A stretch of 64,000 nt of DNA, from NCBI GenBank assembly GCA_963844865.1, contig CAWJPY010000012.1, positions 248,001-312,000 on the forward strand, written 5' to 3'. Below, piece after piece: positions 54,074 through 63,300 of this stretch (position 1 is the stretch's first letter; each line of letters starts with the position of its first letter). This DNA is from CAWJPY01 sp963844865 (lineage in GTDB: Bacteria > Acidobacteriota > Thermoanaerobaculia > Thermoanaerobaculales > Sulfomarinibacteraceae). Under the pieces are notes generated by a model, which was not told where the DNA came from, did not search any database, and saw only the letters and a list, made by a program, of their open reading frames with translations. Both the position numbers and the translations under genes were made by a program.

Positions 54074-54629
54074 GGTGCCATGTACACACTTCCACACATG
54101 CTGGGTGTCAGTCCCGTCGTGAGGCGGCCTCGTCGAGCGTGTCGACACGCCTCTTGAAGCCGGGGTCCTCCCGCTCGAGACGCAGCCCGCGGTTGAGCCA
54201 CCTGGTGATCGAGTTCGGGTGCTTGCCCAGGAGATCCGCCACCTCGCAGGTCCGAGCCTGTTGCGGCCGATCGCCAGGGCGGCAAACTCCGCCCGAATCA
54301 GCTTGACCTCGGCTCCTCAAGAATTGGAGGACAGCCTGTCCACCGAGACGAGGTCGAAGTCCTGCAGGCGATCGACCAGCTCGAGGCACCACGCGAAGAT
54401 CGTCAGACCGTCGAGATCACGGACCTTGCCGACGGTTTCGATGAGCTCGGCCGCTTCGTCGTGCTCGTCGAACACGAGCTCGCCCGTGCGATGCGGAAGA
54501 ACACGTGAGAGATCCCACCGGAAACGACGAGGCGGGGTCGTCGTGGCATGAGATTTCTCTCACGCGCGGACGGGACCACCCCATCCTATGCACCCACCCC
54601 CAACCATGTGGAAGTGCCTACGTGGCACC
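54074..54629 (-). mobile_element. Miniature RAYT-derived element, copy 1 (about 556 bp)
   Basis: Terminal inverted repeats of about 25-27 bp bound the element. The left tip is GGTGCCATGTACACACTTCC (54074 on), and the right tip, read inward on the other strand, is GGTGCCACGTAGGCACTTCC (ends 54629). Inside is a degenerate REP-associated transposase frame. A second, similar element in the same orientation lies at 57124-57687, on the other side of the LVIVD gene. No target-site duplication is obvious, which is usual for RAYT-type elements. Confidence 0.75.
54108..54549 (-). pseudogene. Degenerate REP-associated tyrosine transposase (RAYT), internally deleted and frameshifted
   Basis: The start PRRPRLVVSGGISHVFFRIAR matches RAYT N-termini. 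A one-base loss in a GGGG run near 54497 (compare copy 2) throws the frame, and the rest is recovered in other frames up to the HTH-like tail CEVADLLGKHPNSITRWLNR and FKRRVDTLDEAASRRD. The catalytic H-x-H (HYH) and Tyr region expected after FAWCL is missing in both copies. It cannot encode an active transposase. Confidence 0.7.
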
Positions 54630-54646
54630 GATCATCGCTGGCCACG

Positions 54647-57042
54647 TCACGGCGCGCTGACGGTCGGGTCGATGGCGACGGTGAAGGTGGCGCCGGCAGC
54701 GACCGAGAAGCCGTCGTCGAGGCTCACCGACTGACCCGCGCGGAAGGTGACGTCGCCCGAGGAAGCGACCACGAAGTCGTTGCCGGCCGTGATCGAGGTG
54801 CAGGCCTCGAACTCCTGCGTCCAGTCGATGGACATCTGCTCCAGCTCGAGGGAGTCGCCGAGGCCGCAGGCACCTTCGATGTCGAGGAGGGCGGCCACCC
54901 ACTTGTCCCCGGTCATGGTGAGCACGCAGTCGCCGGTGCCGCTGCACTCCGCGCTCACCCAGCCGTCGAAGACGCTGCCCGGGTCCGGATCCGCGGACAG
55001 CGTGACCACGGCGTCAGCGTCGAAGTCCGCCAGGCAGGTGGCGCCGCAGTCGATGCCGGCCGGGTCGCTGGAGGTGGTCCCGCTGCCCGTTCCTCGGCTC
55101 GCCACCGCCACGCTGAACATGCCGAAGCACGCCCCGCCGAAGATCTCCATGCCCGCGTCATAAGCCGCGACGTAGGCGTGGGATCCGGTAGCCGCGACGT
55201 CATACGCGAGCGCCAGTGTTTCGTGGAGGCCCACCTGGACGGGCGTCGACGGAAGGGTGACGTCGAGTATATGGAGACCGCCGCCGTAGTTCGTGAGGTA
55301 GGCTCGGGTTCCCGAGATCGCCACCCGGAACGCGTTCACCGACCCGGTGAAGGACCCGACCTCCACCGGTGCCGACGGCGTGCTGACGTCGATGACTCTG
55401 AGGCCGTCGCTGTCGTCCGCGACGTAGGCGTAGGACCCCGAGACCGCGACGCCATAGGCCGCGCCCTGGGTGTCGAAGTGACCGACCTCGGTGAGCGACG
55501 AAGGTGTGCTCACGTCGATGATGCGCAGGCCCGAGGTCGTACCCGCGACATACGCGTAGGACCCGGCGACCGCCACGTCGTAGGCGTTTCCCGGCGTGAC
55601 GTAGAAGCCGACCTCGCTGGGCGCGGAGGGTGAGCTGATGTCGATGACTCGAAGACCCGGGGCGTTGTCCGCGACGTAGGCGTAGGAGCCGGCCACCGCA
55701 ACGGCGACCGCGTACCCGGGCGTGTCGTGGGAGCCGACCTCGACGGGGGCCGAGGTGTGCTCACGTCGATCACCCGCAGGCCCGCGTAGGCGTCCGCGAC
55801 GTAGGCGTAGGAGCCGGCCGCCGCGACGCCCGACGCGTATGACGGCGTGTCGCAGGAGCCGACCTCGGTGGGGGAGGACGGCACGCTGACGTCGATGACT
55901 CTGAGGCCGTCGCTGTCGTCCGCGACGTAGGCGTAGGAGCCGGACATCGCGACGCCCAACGCGAATGCTCGCGTGTCGCAGGAGCCCACATCCGAGGGCG
56001 TCGAGGGCACGCTCACGTCCAGCACACGGAGACCGAAGCCACCGTCCGCGACATAGGCGTACGACCCTGACAACGCCACGCCGCGAGCGTATCCCGGCGT
56101 GTCGTAGAAGCCCGCCTCGGTGAGCGCGGACGGTGTGCTCACATCGATCACCCGGAGCCCGTAGTTGTTGTCGGCGACGTAGGCGTACGACCCTGACACG
56201 GCCACGCCGTACGCACTTCCCGATGTGTCGTGGAAGCCCGCCTCGGTGGGCGCGGACGGCGAGCTGACGTCGATCACTCGGAGCCCCGCGGAGTCATCGG
56301 CGACGTAGGCGTAGGTCCCGGACACCGCCACGCCGTGCGCGTATCCCGGCGTGTCGTAGAAGCCCGCCTCGGTGAGCGCGGAGGGTGTGCTCACGTTGAT
56401 CACCCTCAGACCAGAGCTGCCGTCCGCCACGTAGGCGTAGGTCCCGGACACCGCCACGCCCTCCGCGAATCCCGGCGTGTCGTAGAAGCCTGTCTCGGTG
56501 GGCGCGGACGGCGAGCTGATGTCGACCACCCTCAGACCCGCGCCACCGCCCGCCACGTAGGCGTAGGAGCCGGACAACGCCACGCCGGACGCATAGGCCA
56601 CTGTGTCGTAGGAGCCCACCTCCACCGGCGCGGAGGGTGTGCTCACGTCGATCACCCGCAGCCCCGCGGCGCCGTCGGCAACGTAGGCGTAGCTGCCGGC
56701 GACCGCGACCCCCAGCGTCTTGCGTTGCAGCACGATCTCTCCGACCACGACCGGGGCCTCCGGCGTGGACACGTCGGCGATCTGCAGGACCGTGCCGCTG
56801 CCGAAGTACGCGTAGTTCCCGGCCTGGGCGACCGTGTATGCCGGCCCGTACGGCCAACGCCCCACCAGCTCGGGGCACGGGTCGCCATCCTTGATGGTCG
56901 CGGGACATGGATCCCGCGCGATCTCGGCAGGGCTGGTGCCTGCGAGGGCCAGAGTGCCGCAGGCAAGAACGACGAACAGAGCGGCGGCTGCCAGCGGACT
57001 GCTCCCCAGACGCATCCAACTACGCCCGATGTTACGACGCAT
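54647..57042 (-). CDS. Exported LVIVD-repeat beta-propeller with InlB-like and coat-hanger-like C-terminal domains (one frame change)
   Basis: About 798 residues from ATG 57042 (GAGGAGGG 5 bases ahead). The signal is PLAAAALFVVLACGTLALAG. About 14 repeats of 42 residues follow, each GVAVSGSYAYVAD...GLRVIDVSTPSAP.EVG.YDT; this is the LVIVD family, and 14 blades suggest two seven-bladed propellers. A frame change near 55763 (a base missing in a G run) shifts the tenth unit. Then comes a bacterial-repeat domain (GTGSGTTSSDPAGIDCGATC, VVTLSADPDPGSVFDGW) and a tail with SGDVTFRAGQSVSLDDGFSV, like a secretion or anchor module. It begins 82 bp downstream of one miniature element and ends 18 bp upstream of the other. 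Confidence 0.85.
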
Positions 57043-57123
57043 GGAAACCCTCCTCAGGTCGAGACAGCTCTTGGATTTTCTGGAACAAGGGGAGTGTATC
57101 ACCGAGGAATGACTGGTGGACGT

Positions 57124-57687
57124 GGTGGCACGTACACAGTTCCACACATGGTGGCTGTCAGTCCCGTCGTGAGGCGGCCTCGTCGAGCGTGTCGATGAGC
57201 CGCTTGAAGCCGGGGTCGTCCCGCTCGAGACGGAGTCTGCGGTTGAGCCACCTGGTGATCGAGTTCGGGTGCTTGCCCAGGAGATCCGCCACGTCGCAGG
57301 TTCGAGGCTGGTAGCGGCCGATCGCGAGGGCGGCGAACTCCGCCCGAATCAGCGTGAGCTCGGCTCCTCGAGATCTGCAGGACAGCCTGTCCACCGAGAC
57401 GAGGTCGAGATCCCGCAGGCGACCGACCAGCTCGAGGCACCACGCGAAGACCGTCAGACCGTCGAGATCACGGACCTTGCGGAGGGTTTCGATGAGCTCG
57501 GCCGCTCCGTCGTGCTCGTCGAACACGGGCTCGCCCCGTGCGATGCGGCTCCAGACGTGATAGATCCCACCGGAAACGAAGAGGCGGGGTCGTCGTGGCA
57601 TGAGATTTCTCTCACGCGCGGACGGGACCAGCCCAGTCCTACGCAGCCGCCCTCACCAAACACGTGTGAAAGTGTGTACGTGGTACC
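57124..57687 (-). mobile_element. Miniature RAYT-derived element, copy 2 (about 564 bp)
   Basis: The left tip is GGTGGCACGTACACAGTTCC (57124 on), and the right tip read inward is GGTACCACGTACACACTTTC (ends 57687). The interior is more than 85 percent identical to copy 1 by eye. Both right ends are followed by GATCA. The shared internal deletion shows the deleted form was copied, so it must have been moved by a transposase in trans or duplicated by recombination. Confidence 0.75.
57158..57601 (-). CDS. Internally deleted RAYT-derived protein (147 residues, open)
   Basis: An open frame from ATG 57601: PRRPRLFVSGGIYHVWSRIA is the RAYT (Y1-Tnp/HUH family) N-terminus, and DGLTVFAWCLELVGRLRDLD shows that the chain is joined, just where the family reads CLMPNHYHLL, to the distal part. 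The HxH pair and Tyr nucleophile are therefore absent. The tail (AEFAALAIGRYQPRTCDVAD, LLGKHPNSITRWLNRRLRLE) is the helix-turn-helix end seen in this transposase group. It may be only a relic, or could act as a DNA-binding protein for the element ends. Its 147 residues are under half a normal RAYT. Confidence 0.6.
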   Translation of the reverse strand: MPRRPRLFVSGGIYHVWSRIARGEPVFDEHDGAAELIETLRKVRDLDGLTVFAWCLELVGRLRDLDLVSVDRLSCRSRGAELTLIRAEFAALAIGRYQPRTCDVADLLGKHPNSITRWLNRRLRLERDDPGFKRLIDTLDEAASRRD

Positions 57688-57925
57688 GATCAACAGGGAG
57701 GGGGTCTCAGCTAGGTTCGGCGCTCGCCTCTTGAAATCCGCGATCGCCTGATCTAAGTTGAGAACGTCCTTTTCACAACGCGGAGTTGGGAGACCACGCT
57801 TTTATGGGGGAGATGCGCGGTACGGCATAGGACAGGGCGTGATCAGGCGAATGTACGAAATCAAACAGCGGGCGCGTTCCATGTCGGACGTGTAGCTGGA
57901 GCCCGAAATTGGGAGGATGGTCATC

Positions 57926-58120
57926 ATGGATCAAGTGGCGAGGTACGCGATCCTCAAGGCGAACGATACGGAGACCTTGGAACGAGCGGTGAACGGGCAT
58001 CTGGATGAAGGTTGGGTGCCCCATGGCTCGCCCTTCGTCTTCGACGGCATGTCCTGCCAGGCGATGGTGCTTCCCAAGGGCTCGGTCGAGCGGCTCCGGA
58101 AGAGCTCTGAGGACAATTGA
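57926..58120 (+). CDS. DUF1737-family small protein
   Basis: A 64-residue protein: DQVARYAILKANDTETLERA, VNGHLDEGWVPHGSPFVFD and MSCQAMVLPKG. The pattern Y-x-I...LExxVNxHLxxGWxPxGxP...QAM is that of DUF1737. Function unknown. ATG 57926 is chosen over 57917 because GGGAGG lies 9 bases upstream of the former and touches the latter. The 288 bp after it hold no gene that I can support. Confidence 0.7.
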   Translation: MDQVARYAILKANDTETLERAVNGHLDEGWVPHGSPFVFDGMSCQAMVLPKGSVERLRKSSEDN

Positions 58121-58408
58121 CGGGAGCACCTCAGCACGACCGCAGCTCGTAGCGCGCGACGGCCAGTGTCGTCAGTACGACCCGTGCCCGAACCCCGCGA
58201 CCCTCGCGTGTCCTGCTAAGAGATCCTGAGCATTGGCCCAGCAGCCCGCCACAACATTGTTAACTTTCTCTCTCCCGGCACCGATGGGCACCGATGGGGC
58301 CGAGAGCTCACCGAGATGGCCGCTGCTCAGAACGCGAAAGTGTCAAAAGTGTCGGCCCTGGCGCCGTTCTTCCGTACTAGCACCCTTCGTGATCATCCGT
58401 GTCGTGAG

Positions 58409-59158
58409 CTATTTGATCCTCATGATCCAGACAACACTGTAGTAGCTGGGCAGTGTGCTCGTCTGGCTGACATCCTGGCTAGTGTTTAGCCACCGCTGAG
58501 CCGACCCAGATCCACCTGCGTACCCATACCAATTGAGGCTGTGAGTGTGGGATTCTGTACCACCCGTCGACCCGGAAGCCGCCCCACCTCTGAGGAAGCG
58601 AGGTGTTCCGGACAATCCATTCAGGTCTGGAATCGTCGCCCCGTCAAAGGGGGAAGCCGAATCTGAGAGTGTTTGGCCATTACACTCCACCCATTGTGAG
58701 GGCAATGGCGGTGTTCCTGGCATCGACTTTGCCCACGCAACGATACTGCCTATCGGGGCCATAGTCGGCGGGCTCAGCAGCTCGGAGCGATGAGAATAAG
58801 CAGTGCTTGTGATCTGCTGTCTCGGTGTCATTTCATCGTCCGCTCCTACCTTAATCCCTAGATAACGAATATCCTCAAGGAATAAATCCGCAGGTAAACC
58901 TTCCACAGAACCTAACAACACGTTAAATGCGCCATTCGATACGGAAACTGTCTGGTTCTCTACCCACAGTGGAGCACCACTGGACGGGGAATCGTAAATG
59001 CTAAATGTCATGTTAACGGACCCGTTTACCGGCGTCCCATCATCGCCATTCAGGACGCCTTGGTAGCTGATGATGTTTGGAACGGCGAGAGATGTGTTCG
59101 GTACTGCGGCCACAATAGCTACGATTGCCAACATAAAGCCTAACGACCTGGACATCAT
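58409..59158 (-). CDS. Exported protein with phage tail-collar-like C-terminal domain
   Basis: A 249-residue protein. The signal (GFMLAIVAIVAAVPNTSLA) is followed by an N-terminal beta domain common in secreted bacterial proteins (NIISYQGVLNGDDGTPVNGS, VNMTFSIYDSPSSGAPLW, LEDIRYLGIKVGADDEMTPR). After a linker comes a collar-type domain: PIGSIVAWAKSMPGTPPLPS, WVECNGQTLSD, PDLNGLSGTPRFLRGG, GGTESHTHSLNW and the end LPSYYSVVWIMRIK. Collar domains occur in phage tail fibres and in microcystin-dependent-type proteins. The gene is visibly lower in GC than its neighbours, which suggests transfer. Upstream 198 bp are also AT-richer and contain no gene. Confidence 0.75.
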   Translation of the reverse strand: MMSRSLGFMLAIVAIVAAVPNTSLAVPNIISYQGVLNGDDGTPVNGSVNMTFSIYDSPSSGAPLWVENQTVSVSNGAFNVLLGSVEGLPADLFLEDIRYLGIKVGADDEMTPRQQITSTAYSHRSELLSPPTMAPIGSIVAWAKSMPGTPPLPSQWVECNGQTLSDSASPFDGATIPDLNGLSGTPRFLRGGAASGSTGGTESHTHSLNWYGYAGGSGSAQRWLNTSQDVSQTSTLPSYYSVVWIMRIK

Positions 59159-59356
59159 GTCACCTCACAGTTCCGGTGCCTAGAAAACCCCAAGCAATAC
59201 GAGCTATGCTCTGCCGATAATTGATCAACGTTGTGGCGCCTGATTTCGCCTCGTCTCAAGCGAATCACGAGCGTTGGAAGACCATCAAATCCACACCATA
59301 GCTCGAGCCACTGCGGTACGGGACTATGGTAGGAAGAATGGCTCGGAACCACGACA

Positions 59357-60330
59357 TTACCTCAGGACGACAATTCCACCTTGATTCACACTGACACCGT
59401 TCATCAAGACGATCGCAGTGCCCGCGTGGAACACGACATTCGACCCGCTAGCGAAGACGACTTCGGGACCGACTTGGATACTCCCGCAGGTTTCTATGAG
59501 TTCCTCTGTGAGGAAGGTCTGGTACTCGATGAAGAGGTCGGTGCATCCGGAGTCGTCATCTTGGATGAGGCCCTGTGCGAAGCCGTCGAGGATATCGAGG
59601 TTCGTGGGGTTCGTCAGAGTGACGAAGAGGGTCTCATCGGGCTCGGGGTCGCTGTCGCCCAAGAGTTGCACCTCGAGGTAGCCCTTCGATTGTGGTGGAG
59701 TTATGAACAGCGTACCGGACGCGGCAAGGAAATCGACGCCCGCGGTGGCGGTGCCTTCGGATGTGGACCAGTCCACCGACGCGGGGTCTGTCGGTGCGGT
59801 GTCGAGATCGACTGTGAAGACGAGGAGCGGGTGCCGGCGTTCCCCTCGTACTCGAACGCATCGCCGATTGATGCATTGGGAAGGGGAGTGGTGGTGTCTA
59901 CGCGAAACTCAGCTTGAACTGCCGCCATGCCACTGACGGCTATCAAGCAGGTCCCCGTACCCGTGCAGGCGCCGGACCAGCCGTCGAATGCCATCCCGGA
60001 GCCTGGGTTGGCCGTGAGCTCAACGACTGCGCCGAGGTCGTAGACACCACTGCAGTCGTCGCCGCAGTCGATCTTGCCGCGGTCGTCTGTGACGGAGCCC
60101 GTGCCAGAGCCCGACGTGGAGACCGAGATCGCATAAGGCGTGAGGACCCGGGTGATGTTGCCGGCCGCGTCGTAGGTGTACTCGATACGGCTGCCATCGA
60201 TCGTCGCCGTGGTGAGGCGGTTGAGCTTGTCGTAGGTGTAGGTCGAGGTTGCGGCTTCGGAGACCAACGACCCTAGCAAGAACACCGGTAGAAGCACGAT
60301 CAATGGGCGACCGAGGACAATGGGCGTCAT
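59357..60330 (-). CDS. Exported protein with YD repeats, InlB-like domain, Calx-beta and coat-hanger-like tail (one frame change)
   Basis: About 324 residues from ATG 60330. After a signal (PLIVLLPVFLLGSLVSEA) come two YD repeats (TYTYDKLNRLTTATIDGSRI, EYTYDAAGNITRVLTPYAIS), a domain like that in the LVIVD protein (GTGSVTDDRGKIDCGDDC, VVELTANPGSGMAFDGWSG), then, past a frame change near 59835, Calx-beta (VDWSTSEGTATAGVDFLAAS, DSDPEPDETLFVTLTNPTN) and the tail SGSNVVFHAGTAIVLMNGVS. Its start is 3 bp upstream-adjacent to the Rhs stop (overlap), so the two are coupled. The YD start looks like a broken-off Rhs end. Confidence 0.7.
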
Positions 60331-60332
60331 CC

Positions 60333-63300
60333 TCACGGTCCACCCCCTGCGTACACCCCCGTTCGTACTATCCCGCCGGTTGCTCCGGATGGCATTGCCG
60401 AGAGATCCCGGATCATCACGTGGTGCTTGCTCAACGCCGAGACTAGCTGCGCGTAAAGCGAGCTGATGCTGTTTGAGACGTCCTGCGCTCTCCGCTCCTT
60501 CGCCCTGCGGTAGCTCTTGGAGCTGTCGTTGTTGTATCTATAACGCTTCTGAGCGAGCCTCGCGACTTCGTTGGAAACCCGGTACTCCACGTAGGACAGG
60601 GTCTGTTCGTCAAGGAAGTTGTCAGTCATGATGAATCGATACTGCTCGCTGAACTGGGCCTTCGCATATCCAGCGACGCTGAGTTCTTCAATGTCTCTCT
60701 TCGGGGCCCTCTGCTGGTTTGCCATCCACGCTTCAAGTGCCTCCGTGTTCCCCCGGAACCAGTGGTACATCCGGCGGAGCTTTGCTGTCTCCGGGCCGTT
60801 GTTCTTCGAAAGGTATTCGGCGTAGGCGTTTCTGTAGGTGTGTCCAGATCCACCCGAAGCACTCCCATTCACCGAACCACTCTGACTGTTCTGGAGGGAG
60901 GATGTGGTTGGGTGTGATTGTTGTGGGGTGCTGTTTACAGCCGAAGCAGGGCCCCGCTGTGCGGGAGAAGTGCCGGAATTCCACCCGATAAAATCGGCTG
61001 CAGAACCAGCGAGAAGGCCTATGTCGATCCATGATGGGTTCGGGAGCGATGAGAGCCCGCCAGCAAGAGCCTGGAGCCCCCCAGAGACAAAGACCGCGTT
61101 GTCCACGGCCGCCTGACTTTCCCAAATGAGTGCCGCCGCAATGCCGGCGCCAACGTCAAATGGGTTGACAGTCTTCCGCTCTTCTTCTCGAATCGAGTCG
61201 ACAATATCGGCGACTCCCTGCACGAAGACAGCGCCACCAACAGTGAATCCAACAACCCCACCAACCAGGGTGGGCGCCGTCAACACCCCTAGGGCCATGC
61301 CCCCTACACCAAGCAGGATCTCACCTGCTCCTCGAGCAAAGAGACCCCACCTGACTTCACCGGTCGGGTCGACGAATAGCACGGGGTTCCCTTGCACGTA
61401 CTGGTAGGGGTTTAGACTCTGCGGGTCCCCGATTCTACCGTCTGCAGGGTCCCGTCCGAGAAACGTCCTCGTTTGTGGATCGTAGAATCTGGCCCGCATG
61501 AAGAACAGGCCGTTCGTCTCTTCGATCACTCCGTACTTGCCGACATAGGTAAATGGGATGTCGAACTGATCAGGAACTCTATTTACCGTTCCAAACGGAA
61601 GGTATGACAAGCGTGCGGTCACGGCACCTGTGAGACTCGAAATGGCAATGGTACTGCCAACTGGGTCGAAATGACTAAAGTGTCTCTCACCAGTGGCAGC
61701 GTCCACGGCATACAGCAACCCATCCCCGTAGACGAAGTAATCTTGAACCGCATTGGCGCCGTCCATTCGCGCCAACACCAACCCCATCGGAGCATTGAGG
61801 TCAAGCAACCATCTCGTCTCTACCCCGTTTTCGACCGACGAGATCCGGTGCCCGCTGCTCGTGTAGTGGTACTCCCACAGGTTCGTGCCGTCGTTGACGC
61901 TCGTGAGGCGGTTGTTGAAGTCGTAGGTGTAGGTCGTGGTGGTGACGCCATCGGTCTTGCTCGTGCGGTTTCCCTTGCCGTCGTAGGTGTAGGTCCAGGC
62001 GTCGTTGCTCACCACCTGGTTGCCGTCGTTGTGGCCCATGGTCTGGTCGATGGGATCGACATCAGGCATCAGCGGCTGGGTGAAGTCGAGCCCGGTGCGG
62101 TTGCCGTTGGGGTCGAGGGTGTAGGTGTAGCTCAGGATGAGGTCGCCGCCGGCGGGACGGTCCTCTTTCGAAATGGCCGCCCGGCCTCGTCGTAGGTGTA
62201 CGTGACCGTCACGCTGTTCCCCATCACCTGTGTGCTGAGGCGGCCGGCGTCGTCGTAGGTGTAGGTCGTCGTGACGCCGCCCCAGTCCTGGACCTCGACG
62301 ACGCGGTCGAGCTCGTCGAAGAGGTAGGTGACGGTCTTGTACCCCGGGTACTGAATCGACGACCGATTGCCATTGGGTCGAAGGTGTAACCCACGGTGTT
62401 GCCGAAGGGGTCGATGACCGTCTTGACCCTGTCGCCCATGTCATACGTGAAGGAGGTCACCCCCGCGGTGTCGGTGACGCTGAGCCGGTTGCCGACCTCG
62501 TCGTAGGTGTAGGTCACAGTGGTGAGGTCGGGTTGCGTGACCTCGGCCACCCGGTAAAGTTCGTCGTACTGGAAGGTCGTCGTGCCATCGGCGTTGGTCA
62601 GGGTCTCGAGATTGCCCACCGGGTCGTAGTCGCGGATGACTGAGTTGCCCAACGGATCAGTTGCGGAGACGAGCCGGTTGAGCACGTCGTAGGTGAAGGT
62701 CGTCACCTTGCCTCGAGGATCGGTGATGGAGGTCCGGTTACCGAGCTCGTCGTAAGTGGCGCCGACCGTCCCGCTCTCAGCGTCTGTCACACCAACGAGC
62801 CGATCGAGGAGGTCGTACTCGTAGCTCGTGGTGTGGCCGCGGGCATCGGTGGCGCTGATCAACCGCCCACGTATGTCGTAGGCGTTCGTGACGCTGTTGC
62901 CCTCTGGGTCGGTGACCGTCTCGATCCGGTTGAAGGCGTCAAAGGTCGAGATGGTCGTCTTGCCGAGCGTGTTCGTGGCGTGCGTCTGGTTGCCCTCGAG
63001 GTCGTACTGGAAGGTCTCGGTGTTGCCGAGCGGATCGGTCACCTCGACGAGCAGGTTGAGCTCGTTGTAGACCAGCTCCTTGCGGTAGCCCTTGGCGTTG
63101 ATCGCTGCGGTGCGGTTGCCGTTCGCGTCGTACTCATAGTGCACCGTGTGCCCCATGGGATCGATCTCAGCCGCAACATTGCCTACGGCGTCATACATGA
63201 TCGTCGCGTTGGCGCCGCGCGGGTTGATGACGGTGATCCGACGGTCGACGCCGTCGTAGCCGTAATCCTCGACATAGCCCGCAGGGTCTGTGCGACTGAT

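Noticed and set aside
55200..56700. 126-bp periodic repeats considered as noncoding satellite DNA
   Set aside because: They encode LVIVD propeller blades in frame with a signal peptide.
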